Source: Lachnospiraceae bacterium (lineage in GTDB: Bacteria; Bacillota; Clostridia; Lachnospirales; Lachnospiraceae). Taken from it: DNA of 64,000 bases. Position numbers and translations under genes: made by a program. The DNA is taken from the NCBI GenBank assembly GCA_017473115.1, contig JAFUNC010000007.1, forward strand, positions 1 to 64,000, in the 5' to 3' direction. Below, piece by piece: positions 54,575-61,724 of the stretch; the stretch's first letter is position 1; each line of letters opens with the position of its first letter. Below the pieces are notes generated by a model. It ran no database searches and had not been told where the DNA came from. It was given only the letters and a program-made list of their open reading frames with translations.

Positions 54575-55009
54575 ATGAAAATATCCACCAAAGGGCGTTA
54601 CGCATTACGTATGTTGATTGATTTGGCAGAACATAATGACAATGGTTTTATAGCATTAAAAGAAATTGCTGAGAGACAGGATATATCCAAGAAATATTTG
54701 GAACAGATTATTCCGATTCTGAATCGTTCGGGAATATTAATTACCAACAGAGGCTATCAGGGCGGATACAAACTGGCAAAGAATCCGGAAGAGATTACCG
54801 TGGGAGAAATCTTGCGGAATACCGAAGGCAGTATGGCGCCGGTTGCCTGCCTTGAGCAGACACCAAACCAGTGCGAGAAGTGTAGTTATTGTGTGACACT
54901 TCCGATTTGGCAGGGGCTTGAAAAGGTTGTGAATGAATATCTGGATAGTATTAGTCTGCAGGATATTATTAATCAAAGTAAAAACAGAAGCGGTGATTAT
55001 ATCATCTAA
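54575..55009 (+). CDS. Rrf2 family regulator (CymR/IscR-like)
   Basis: 144 residues. Winged HTH MKISTKGRYALRMLIDLAEHN...KEIAERQDISKKYLEQIIPIL, then GGYKLAKNPEEITVGEIL, and three C-terminal cysteines (CLEQTPNQCEKCSYC) in the position where IscR-type proteins bind an Fe-S cluster. It sits ahead of metY, cysK and a nifS/iscU remnant, so the regulon could be cysteine synthesis (CymR-like, Cys-poor in Bacillus) or Fe-S assembly (IscR-like). The cysteines favour a cluster or redox sensor. GGAGGTATAGT precedes the ATG. Confidence 0.9.
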   Translation: MKISTKGRYALRMLIDLAEHNDNGFIALKEIAERQDISKKYLEQIIPILNRSGILITNRGYQGGYKLAKNPEEITVGEILRNTEGSMAPVACLEQTPNQCEKCSYCVTLPIWQGLEKVVNEYLDSISLQDIINQSKNRSGDYII

Positions 55010-55017
55010 TATGTAAG

Positions 55018-55049
55018 AAAAATGGCATACTTCAGTATGTCATTTTTTA
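55018..55049 (+). terminator. Terminator after the Rrf2 gene
   Basis: AATG.CATACT pairs with AGTATG.CATT around a 2-nt loop, followed by TTTTTTATTT. Confidence 0.8.
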
Positions 55050-55069
55050 TTTCATAAAAATATATAAAA

Positions 55070-55102
55070 CCTATTGACATAATAGGAAATAAGGAGTATT
55101 AT
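55070..55102 (+). promoter_or_regulatory. metY-cysK promoter with the same inverted-repeat operator
   Basis: CCTATT-GACAT-AATAGG (55070-55086) overlaps a perfect -35 box TTGACA (55074-55079). TATTAT follows after 17 bp. The remaining 170 nt of leader show no SAM riboswitch or T-box that I recognise. Confidence 0.75.
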
Positions 55103-55271
55103 TCAATTCATACAAAAGAGATAGGCATTGTAGGAAAGAAAAAGAATTATGAAAATCATATTTCTGATGTTAAGGCATAATTTTAGAAACGGTCGAATGT
55201 GTAGCCTGTTTTGTTGTTAATTTGAAAATGCAGAATCATGCAAAACAATAAAAAGACAAGAGGACAAAAAC

Positions 55272-56549
55272 ATGGCATACAGATTTGAAACATTACAATT
55301 ACACGTAGGACAGGAGCAGGCAGACAGCGCAACAGATGCAAGAGCGGTTCCTATTTATCAGACAACATCATACGTCTTTCATAATTCAGCACACGCAGCG
55401 GCAAGATTTGGGCTGAGTGATGCAGGTAATATTTACGGCAGATTAACAAATTCCACACAGGATGTATTGGAGAAGAGAATCACATCCTTAGAAGGCGGTG
55501 TGGCAGCTTTAGCACTTGCTTCCGGTGCGGCAGCGATTACATACACCCTTGAGGCGTTGGCACAGGCCGGTGACCATATTGTAGCACAGAAGACCATATA
55601 TGGGGGAACCTATAATTTGCTGGCGCACACATTACCCAGACAGGGTGTAGAAACATCCTTTGTAGATGCACACAATCTGGAAGAAGTAGAGGCTGCAATC
55701 AAAGAGAATACCAAAGTTGTCTATTTAGAGACACTTGGTAATCCCAACAGTGATATTCCCGATATTGAAGAAATTGCAAAAATTGCGCATGAACATGAAA
55801 TTCCGCTGGTCATTGACAATACTTTTGGGACACCCTATTTAATAAAGCCGATTCAGTATGGTGCAGATATTGTGGTTCATTCGGCAACCAAGTTTATTGG
55901 AGGACACGGAACTTCGCTTGGTGGTATTATTGTAGACTCCGGAAAGTTTGACTGGAAGAAATCAGGCAAGTTTTCCGGTATTGCAGATGCAAATCCCAGT
56001 TACCACGGCATATCTTTTGTGGATGCAGTGGGTGAGGCGGCATTTGTGACTTACATTCGTGCGATTTTGTTAAGAGATAAGGGCGCATGCATATCACCTT
56101 TTAATGCGTTTCTTTTATTACAGGGTGTGGAGACCTTATCCTTACGCCTTGACAGACACATTGAGAACACCTTAAAAGTAGTCGATTATTTGCAGAATCA
56201 TCCCAAGGTACTTCGTGTAAATCATCCATCTCTTAAGGAGCATCCCGATCATGCATTGTACGAAAAGTACTTTGAGAAGGGCGCGGGTTCTATTTTTACC
56301 TTTGACATCAAAGGCGGTCAGGAAGAGGCGCATAAGTTTATTGACAACTTAAAAATTTTTTCTCTGCTTGCAAATGTGGCAGATGTGAAGAGTTTGGTAA
56401 TTCACCCGGCAACCACAACCCACTCGCAGTTAAGTGCAGAGGAATTAGAGGCGCAGGATATTCATCCGAATACAATCAGACTTTCTATCGGAACAGAGCA
56501 TATTCTGGATATTCTTGAGGATATTGAGCAGGCATTGGAGCAGATATAA
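55272..56549 (+). CDS. metY: O-acetylhomoserine aminocarboxypropyltransferase/cysteine synthase family (MetY)
   Basis: A 425-residue PLP enzyme of the Cys/Met metabolism family. It joins O-acetylhomoserine with sulfide or methanethiol. Motifs: PIYQTTSYVFHNSAHAAARF, ASGAAAITYTLEALAQAGDHIV, the PLP phosphate and aspartate region VIDNTFGTPYL, and the Schiff-base lysine in VVHSATKFIGGHGTSLGG. The end has GTEHILDILEDIEQAL. AAGAGGACAAAAAC precedes the ATG. It lies 25 bp before cysK, and the two are co-transcribed from the Rrf2-type promoter. Confidence 0.93.
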   Translation: MAYRFETLQLHVGQEQADSATDARAVPIYQTTSYVFHNSAHAAARFGLSDAGNIYGRLTNSTQDVLEKRITSLEGGVAALALASGAAAITYTLEALAQAGDHIVAQKTIYGGTYNLLAHTLPRQGVETSFVDAHNLEEVEAAIKENTKVVYLETLGNPNSDIPDIEEIAKIAHEHEIPLVIDNTFGTPYLIKPIQYGADIVVHSATKFIGGHGTSLGGIIVDSGKFDWKKSGKFSGIADANPSYHGISFVDAVGEAAFVTYIRAILLRDKGACISPFNAFLLLQGVETLSLRLDRHIENTLKVVDYLQNHPKVLRVNHPSLKEHPDHALYEKYFEKGAGSIFTFDIKGGQEEAHKFIDNLKIFSLLANVADVKSLVIHPATTTHSQLSAEELEAQDIHPNTIRLSIGTEHILDILEDIEQALEQI

Positions 56550-56574
56550 TTATGAAGGAAAAGGAGACGGTATC

Positions 56575-57513
56575 ATGAGTAAAATATATCAGTCCATAGG
56601 TGAGGTGGTTGGTCGCACACCGTTGGTAGCATTAAATAATATAAAAAAAGAATTGGATTTAAAAGCAAATATTTATGCGAAGTTTGAGTATTTTAATCCT
56701 GCGGGCTCTGTAAAAGACAGAGTTGCCAAGGCTATGATTGATGATGCAATTAAATCCGGTAAATTAAAAGAGGGCTCTGTGATTATTGAACCTACGTCCG
56801 GTAATACCGGTATCGGTCTTGCGTCTGTAGCAGCAGCCTACGGTTATCGTATTATTATTGTTATGCCGGAAACCATGAGTGTTGAAAGAAGACAACTTGT
56901 CAAAGCATATGGTGCGGAACTTGTTTTAACAGAAGGAAGCAAGGGCATGAAGGGTGCCATTGCCAAGGCAGAAGAACTTGCAAAAGAACTTCCAAACAGT
57001 TTTATACCAGGACAGTTTGGAAATCGGTCAAACCCTAGAATTCACTTTGAAACAACTGGTCCTGAGATTTACGAAGATGCAGGCGGTAAGGTGGATATTT
57101 TTGTAGCAGGTGTCGGTACCGGCGGAACCATAACAGGTGTAGGAAGATATTTAAAATCAAAATTACCTGATGTAAAAATAGTTGCGGTAGAGCCGGAGGA
57201 TTCTCCCGTATTATCCCAAGGTACTTCCGGACCGCATAAAATTCAGGGTATCGGTGCCGGTTTTGTTCCGGAGATTCTGGATACTAATATTTATGATGAA
57301 ATTATTACAGTATCAAACGAGAGTGCTTTCGAGTACGGAAGATTGGTGGGCAGGTCAGAAGGGACTTTGGTAGGTATCTCTTCCGGCGCAGCTTTGTATG
57401 CAGCAGTAGAGCTTGCAAAGAGAGAAGAGAATGCCGGTAAAAATATCGTGGTATTATTCCCGGACACAGGAGACCGGTATTTATCCACGGATCTTTTTAA
57501 AAGCGAAAAATAG
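56575..57513 (+). CDS. cysK: Cysteine synthase (O-acetylserine sulfhydrylase)
   Basis: A 312-residue PLP enzyme making cysteine from O-acetylserine and sulfide. The lysine is in [14 protein letters not shown], the substrate loop in [20 protein letters not shown], and the phosphate loop in [33 protein letters not shown] and [13 protein letters not shown] close the protein. The start at 56575 has AAAAGGAGACG upstream; the open frame before it overlaps metY and is not homologous. The cysteine formed would feed a desulfurase, whose gene immediately downstream is now only a fragment. Confidence 0.96.
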   Translation: MSKIYQSIGEVVGRTPLVALNNIKKELDLKANIYAKFEYFNPAGSVKDRVAKAMIDDAIKSGKLKEGSVIIEPTSGNTGIGLASVAAAYGYRIIIVMPETMSVERRQLVKAYGAELVLTEGSKGMKGAIAKAEELAKELPNSFIPGQFGNRSNPRIHFETTGPEIYEDAGGKVDIFVAGVGTGGTITGVGRYLKSKLPDVKIVAVEPEDSPVLSQGTSGPHKIQGIGAGFVPEILDTNIYDEIITVSNESAFEYGRLVGRSEGTLVGISSGAALYAAVELAKREENAGKNIVVLFPDTGDRYLSTDLFKSEK

Positions 57514-57527
57514 AAAGGAAATTTTGT

Positions 57528-57849
57528 ATGAAGATATATTTGGATAATGCGGCAACCACACAAATGCATCCGGAAGTGTTTGAGACTATGAAACCTTATT
57601 TTACGGAGTGCTATGCCAATCCTTCTTCCGTATATTCTTTTGCGGGCGAAGCGAATAAAGCAGTAAGCCGTCATGGAGGCTCTTGACGGATTACCGCCCG
57701 TAAAAGTGCATTGCTCCCTTCTTGCGGAGGAAGCAATCCATGCGGCCCTTTGGGACTATGCGGAAAAACATAATATTGTTATTGAAGGTCTAAAAAAGAA
57801 TGTAAATGACATTGCAGAAAAAGAAGAGGACGTGGCAGAGAGATATTAA
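57528..57849 (+). pseudogene. nifS-iscU deletion scar: start of a cysteine desulfurase joined to the end of IscU
   Basis: Codons 1-47 from ATG 57528 read [23 protein letters not shown]..., then [18 protein letters not shown], the unmistakable N-terminus of a NifS/IscS cysteine desulfurase, before running out of frame to a stop. From about 57667, in another frame, the sequence reads [19 protein letters not shown] and continues to a stop at 57849; this is the C-terminus of an IscU/NifU scaffold, with its HCS cysteine. The PLP lysine and active-site Cys of NifS and the first two cysteines of IscU are gone. A single internal deletion of adjacent nifS and iscU genes explains both. Confidence 0.85.
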
Positions 57850-57876
57850 AGGAGTTTTATAGTTTGAATGATAGTT

Positions 57877-57915
57877 AAAAATGAAGTCGGTTTTATACTG
57901 ACTTCATTTTTTTTT
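57877..57915 (+). terminator. Terminator after the nifS-iscU remnant
   Basis: AAAAATGAAGTC pairs with GACTTCATTTTT with inner GGT/ACT pairing, then nine T. Confidence 0.85.
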
Positions 57916-58011
57916 AATAAATTTACTATTTTCTTTTAAGAATCATTTTGACAAACCTGTGTTACAATAAAAAAGGTGAATTTATCACTATGATTCGTTA
58001 AAGAGGTAGAA

Positions 58012-58500
58012 ATGAAACTTATAGTTACGGACATTGAAGATTTTGATTTTAAAATCGAAGGGGAGCACAAAGTAATCAATCCTCAGGGAAATATTAAGCA
58101 TTGCATCGGATGTTTCGGATGCTGGGCGAAGACGCCGGGGGAGTGCGTCATTCATGACGGTTATGAGCGCACCTCTTTGGATATGGGTTTATGCGATGAG
58201 ATGATTATCGTAAGCGAGTGTTATTACGGTACTGTGAGTCCTTTTGTAAAGGCAGCGCAGGATAGAGCCATTTCTTATGTGCAGGGTGATTTTATTATTA
58301 AAAACGGTGAAATGCATCATAAGCATCGATATCCGAATACCATTAAGTTGTCTGCTCATTTTTATGGGGAAGATATTACGGAAGACGAGAAGAAGACCGC
58401 GAAGGATATTATTGAGGGAAATGCGGAGAATTTTCACGGCGAGTTTAACGGAGTCTATTTTTATAAAAGTAAAGATGAGTTAAAGGGGTTAAAATTATGA
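58012..58500 (+). CDS. Flavodoxin-like NAD(P)H-dependent reductase family protein
   Basis: 162 residues. HCIGCFGCWAKTPGECVIHDG is the cysteine-bearing loop found in iron-sulfur-flavoprotein and NADPH-dependent FMN reductase relatives, and DEMIIVSECYYGTVSPFVKAAQDR is the flavin-contacting strand-loop. The first beta-strand is shortened, so the FMN phosphate loop is incomplete; function may depend on the partner. AAGAGGTAGAA precedes the ATG. Its last four bases overlap the start of the next flavoprotein gene (ATGA), which implies translational coupling and perhaps a heteromer. Confidence 0.8.
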   Translation: MKLIVTDIEDFDFKIEGEHKVINPQGNIKHCIGCFGCWAKTPGECVIHDGYERTSLDMGLCDEMIIVSECYYGTVSPFVKAAQDRAISYVQGDFIIKNGEMHHKHRYPNTIKLSAHFYGEDITEDEKKTAKDIIEGNAENFHGEFNGVYFYKSKDELKGLKL

Positions 58501-59177
58501 CAGTAGCATTGATTAATGCAAGTCCCAAAGTAAAGGGAAGTTCCAGTGGAATCCTTTTAAACGATTTAAAAGAATGTTTGGGCAATAAGGTAGATGTAGA
58601 AGAAATCTGCCTTCGTACAAGTAAAATTACTGCAGAAATTATAGAAAAGTTAAAGAAGGCTGATACCTGGGTTGTGGCATTTCCTTTGTATGTGGATTCA
58701 TTGCCTTCCCATCTTTTGGCATGCTTAAAACAGTTGGAAAAGATGACATGGAAGAAGCCGAATTTAAATATCTATGGAATAGCAAATTGCGGTTTTTATG
58801 AAGGTAATCAGGCAGAGCCTGCATTAAATGTGTTAAAAAACTGGTGTGCGAAGGCCGGTTGTGCATATAAGGGAAGCCTTGGAATCGGCGGTGGCGGTGC
58901 CATTGCGGTAAGCGGAAATATGTCCGGCAAGAATAGTCTTAGAGCGAATATTTATAAGGCAATGAAGAAGTTTGCGGACCGCATCGTGAAGAAAGAAGGG
59001 GAAGCAAATAAGTATGCTACCGTAGCATTTCCAAGATTCATTTATAAAATTGCAGCCCAGAACAGTTGGCGTAAAATGATTAAGGCAAATGGCGGTAAGA
59101 CCAAAGATTTAAATAAAAGATTAGATGTGGAATTGACGGACACGAGTGTGAACAAAAGAATAGTTTATGAGCAATAA
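58497..59177 (+). CDS. Flavodoxin-fold NAD(P)H oxidoreductase family protein
   Basis: 226 residues. The FMN phosphate loop is VALINASPKVKGSSSGILLNDL, followed by WVVAFPLYVDSLPSHLLACLKQLE, the loop beside the isoalloxazine ring, and NIYGIANCGFYEGNQAEPAL, all typical of the NADPH-dependent FMN reductase family. The C-terminal 60 residues are basic and helical, extra to the core. Coupled with the preceding gene and overlapping the next by 11 bp. The electron acceptor is unknown. Confidence 0.85.
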   Translation: MTVALINASPKVKGSSSGILLNDLKECLGNKVDVEEICLRTSKITAEIIEKLKKADTWVVAFPLYVDSLPSHLLACLKQLEKMTWKKPNLNIYGIANCGFYEGNQAEPALNVLKNWCAKAGCAYKGSLGIGGGGAIAVSGNMSGKNSLRANIYKAMKKFADRIVKKEGEANKYATVAFPRFIYKIAAQNSWRKMIKANGGKTKDLNKRLDVELTDTSVNKRIVYEQ

Positions 59178-59937
59178 AACAAAGGGAAGTCTGAAAAAGA
59201 AATCTATTAGGAACAGAATGATTCCGGTTGTCGTTGTTTGTCTGATATTGGTAGTTTTCACTACGTATATCATCGCAAAAAATAATTATCTGGCATGTAA
59301 ACTGGCAGAAAGTTATGATGTGCGGGGCGTGGATGTATCCCATTATCAGGGGGATATTGATTGGGAGACATTGGCCGGTGAGGATATTGATTTTGTATTC
59401 ATAAAAGCTACGGAAGGAAGCGGATATGTAGACACCGTGTTTTATGAAAATTGGGAAGGTGCAGATGCTACTGATTTGAAAATTGGTGCATATCACTTCT
59501 TTAGTTTTGACAGTTCTGCAGAAACACAGGCACAATTATATATTGAAACCGTAGGCGATTTGTCTGGAAATCTTATTCCTGTGGTAGATATTGAATTTTA
59601 TGGAGATAAGTTCAGTAATCCTCCGGAAGAAAAGGAACTTGTGGCAGAATTAAAAACAATGCTTGCATTATTGGAAGAAGAATACGGCGTGAAACCTATG
59701 GTATACACTACCTATACATTTTATTATAAGTATCTGGATGGTGAAATTAATGGATATCCTTTGTGGATTCGGAATGTCTATTTCAGTCCCAATTTGGATA
59801 TGCGTGGGGAGTGGACATTCTGGCAGTATACAGACCAGGCAGTGCTTGACGGATATTCCGGTGCGGAAGAACATATTGATATGAATGTGTTTTATGGAAG
59901 TTTGGATGTATTGGATGAATATGTGATTTGGGAATAA
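59167..59937 (+). CDS. Membrane-anchored GH25 muramidase (lysozyme family)
   Basis: 256 residues. An N-terminal basic stretch and one membrane helix (MIPVVVVCLILVVFTTYIIA) anchor an extracellular GH25 domain: RGVDVSHYQGDIDWETLAG (catalytic Asp region), DFVFIKATEGSGYVD, VVDIEFYGD (the D-x-E acid pair), and the C-terminal WTFWQYTDQ. The enzyme should cut the MurNAc-GlcNAc bond of peptidoglycan. It overlaps the preceding flavoprotein gene by 11 bp and has no clear ribosome site, so its translation probably depends on that gene. A strong terminator follows. Confidence 0.92.
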   Translation: MSNKTKGSLKKKSIRNRMIPVVVVCLILVVFTTYIIAKNNYLACKLAESYDVRGVDVSHYQGDIDWETLAGEDIDFVFIKATEGSGYVDTVFYENWEGADATDLKIGAYHFFSFDSSAETQAQLYIETVGDLSGNLIPVVDIEFYGDKFSNPPEEKELVAELKTMLALLEEEYGVKPMVYTTYTFYYKYLDGEINGYPLWIRNVYFSPNLDMRGEWTFWQYTDQAVLDGYSGAEEHIDMNVFYGSLDVLDEYVIWE

Positions 59938-59960
59938 AATTTAAGATAAAAGGTTTGGTG

Positions 59961-59995
59961 TGGCCCTGAAACAGTTATGTTTCGGGGCTTTTTTG
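59961..59995 (+). terminator. Terminator after the GH25 gene
   Basis: GGCCCTGAAACA pairs with TGTTTCGGGGCT around GTTA, followed by TTTTTT. Confidence 0.9.
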
Positions 59996-60045
59996 ATATG
60001 TAAAAGTATGCTTTATCAGATAAAAACACATAAAACATAAAAAAA

Positions 60046-60118
60046 TTATCGAAAAACGATAAAAAGTTGTTGACAAACGAAAATAATGTGCTAATATGAA
60101 TTTATCGATAAACGTTAA
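60046..60118 (+). promoter_or_regulatory. Promoter flanked by two copies of a TTATCG-N5-CGWTAA operator
   Basis: TTATCGAAAAACGATAA (60046-60062) is a perfect palindrome; TTATCGATAAACGTTAA (60102-60118) is a near copy. Between them is TTGACA (60070-60075), 16 bp and TAATAT (60092-60097). The second copy covers the start point. Confidence 0.75.
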
Positions 60119-60224
60119 ATATTTAACTTTTTGCGCAAATGTATAACTTTAAAAACAAATTTTACAGGCAATACATAAGAAAGATTGATATAAATTGCCA
60201 ACAGTTAAAAACGGAGGATTAAAA

Positions 60225-60920
60225 ATGAAACAGGAAGTTGTAGCAAAGATTAATAAGTTTGGTAAAATTGGTGAGGTCATAGCACAGATTAGTCGTATTT
60301 TAGTAATTTTGGGAGCAGTCATTTTATTGGCAGCAGGCATTTTGATGTTGGCAATACCGAAGGATTTGCTTACCATAGATTATTATGTGGGAATGGATAT
60401 GCAGATGGATTTGGACGCAGTAGGTGAGACAATCACTGAAGAAGATATGGCAGAACTTGAGGCGGATGCGTATACAGTAACCACATCGGATACAGAAATG
60501 GTTATAGTAGACGTTAAAGCAGATGAAGAAGCAAATACATTAAATATCAAATTAGCATCTGAACCTACGAATATGTTTAATACATCCAAAATAGTGATTT
60601 TCATTTTGTTGCAGTTAATTTTAATGGTGGTTAATTTTATAACAATTACATTTATTGTTAAACTTTGTAAGGAATTTAAAACATGTGAGACACCTTTTTC
60701 GGAGGGCGTGATTAAGCGTATCAAACAGGTCGGATTTTCGTTAATTCCCTGGTGCATTGTGTATCCTACAGCGGAGGCGGCAACTGATTTTATGGTGACA
60801 AATAACTTAAATATCAGCATTGATATCGGTATGATTATTATGGTGCTTGTTGTATTGGCATTGGCGCATATTTTTAAATATGGTGCCATGTTACAGCAAG
60901 AATCTGACGAGACATTATAA
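60225..60920 (+). CDS. DUF2975 family membrane protein
   Basis: 231 residues with four helices: two close together with a long external loop between (about residues 50-115, acidic), then two more after it. The arrangement, plus an HTH gene immediately downstream, matches the DUF2975/YozG pairing common in Firmicutes. The biochemical role is unknown. The start MKQEVVAKINKFG (60225) has GGAGG upstream. The 287 bp before it contain the operator-flanked promoter and a leader of about 100 nt. Confidence 0.82.
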   Translation: MKQEVVAKINKFGKIGEVIAQISRILVILGAVILLAAGILMLAIPKDLLTIDYYVGMDMQMDLDAVGETITEEDMAELEADAYTVTTSDTEMVIVDVKADEEANTLNIKLASEPTNMFNTSKIVIFILLQLILMVVNFITITFIVKLCKEFKTCETPFSEGVIKRIKQVGFSLIPWCIVYPTAEAATDFMVTNNLNISIDIGMIIMVLVVLALAHIFKYGAMLQQESDETL

Positions 60921-60932
60921 GGGGGAACGGCT

Positions 60933-61160
60933 ATGGGTAAAATTGTATTGCGACTGGACCGTGTGATGGCGGACCGTAAAATCAGTTTGAATGAATTATC
61001 TGAAATGGTTGGCGTTACCAACGTGAACTTATCCAAGATGAAAACGGGTAAAATCAGTGCTATTCGTTTCTCTACTTTGGAAGCAATTTGTGAGGCCTTG
61101 CATTGTCAGCCGGGCGATATTTTGGAGTATGATGAGACTGCGGTTTCTGAGGAAGAATAA
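60933..61160 (+). CDS. Small Cro/CI-type HTH regulator (YozG-like)
   Basis: 75 residues consisting of a single HTH: VLRLDRVMADRKISLNELSEMVGVTNVNLSKMKTGKISAIRFSTLEAICEALHCQPGDILEY. It is the usual partner of DUF2975 genes and lies 12 bp after one. The palindromes around the operon promoter are good candidates for its own binding sites, making it autoregulatory. Confidence 0.9.
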   Translation: MGKIVLRLDRVMADRKISLNELSEMVGVTNVNLSKMKTGKISAIRFSTLEAICEALHCQPGDILEYDETAVSEEE

Positions 61161-61172
61161 AAGGTGACATAG

Positions 61173-61205
61173 AAGAAACATCCTGCGAAAGTGGGATGTT
61201 TCTTT
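61173..61205 (+). terminator. Terminator after the YozG-like gene
   Basis: AGAAACATCC pairs with GGATGTTTCT around a loop of about 9-11 nt, followed by TTCC; the T-tract is short. Confidence 0.6.
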
Positions 61206-61234
61206 CCGGATAAAATTATTTTATATAAAAGATG

Positions 61235-61291
61235 TTGACAAAGCAGGTCGAACGCGTTAGACTAAAGAAAAGGTTTAATGCATTCGACCTG
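61235..61291 (+). promoter_or_regulatory. blaI-like promoter with a wide inverted repeat
   Basis: TTGACA (61235-61240), 17 bp and TAGACT (61258-61263). CAGGTCGAA (61244-61252, in the spacer) and TTCGACCTG (61283-61291) are perfect 9-bp inverted arms 30 bp apart. The usual TACA-TGTA BlaI operator is not present. Confidence 0.6.
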
Positions 61292-61358
61292 TTTTCTGTT
61301 AGAAGAAAAAGTTGAGAGATATAGAGAATATTTTTACGAAAAGAAAGGAAGTATCTAT

Positions 61359-61721
61359 ATGGAGACACCGAAAGTATTTGAAAGTGAGTATCGATTCTGC
61401 CTGATTTTATGGGAGAATGAACCCGTGAAAAGCACGGAACTCGTAAAATTATGTCAGGAGGAACTGGGCTGGAAAAAGGCTACTACATACACTGTAATTA
61501 AGCGTCTTGCGGAGCGTGGCGTATTAAAAAGTGAAAACGCGGTGGTGACATCCCTGGTATCCAAGGAAGACGTTCAGGCGGCTGAAATTGATGAATTGGT
61601 GGAGAAGACATTTGAAGGGTCACTCCCTGCTTTTATCGCAGCTTTTACCAAACATAAAAAATTATCCGCTAAAGAAATGGAAGAACTTCGTAACTTAATT
61701 GATTCCTATGAGGAGGAATAG
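61359..61721 (+). CDS. BlaI/MecI/CopY family transcriptional repressor
   Basis: 120 residues. The winged HTH is RFCLILWENEPVKSTELVKLCQEELGWKKATTYTVIKRLAERGVLKSEN, and the C-terminal helices (SAKEMEELRNLIDSYEE) dimerise. The start METPKVFESEYR (61359) has AAAGGAAG upstream. It is followed 3 bp later by a BlaR1-like sensor peptidase gene, the standard two-gene arrangement in which the peptidase inactivates the repressor upon an envelope signal. In Clostridia such pairs are often unrelated to beta-lactamase; none is visible here. Confidence 0.92.
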   Translation: METPKVFESEYRFCLILWENEPVKSTELVKLCQEELGWKKATTYTVIKRLAERGVLKSENAVVTSLVSKEDVQAAEIDELVEKTFEGSLPAFIAAFTKHKKLSAKEMEELRNLIDSYEEE

Positions 61722-61724
61722 CAT

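Noticed and set aside
55103..55271. SAM riboswitch or T-box in the metY leader
   Set aside because: No T-box consensus, specifier loop or SAM-I core motifs found; only the upstream inverted-repeat operator is supported.
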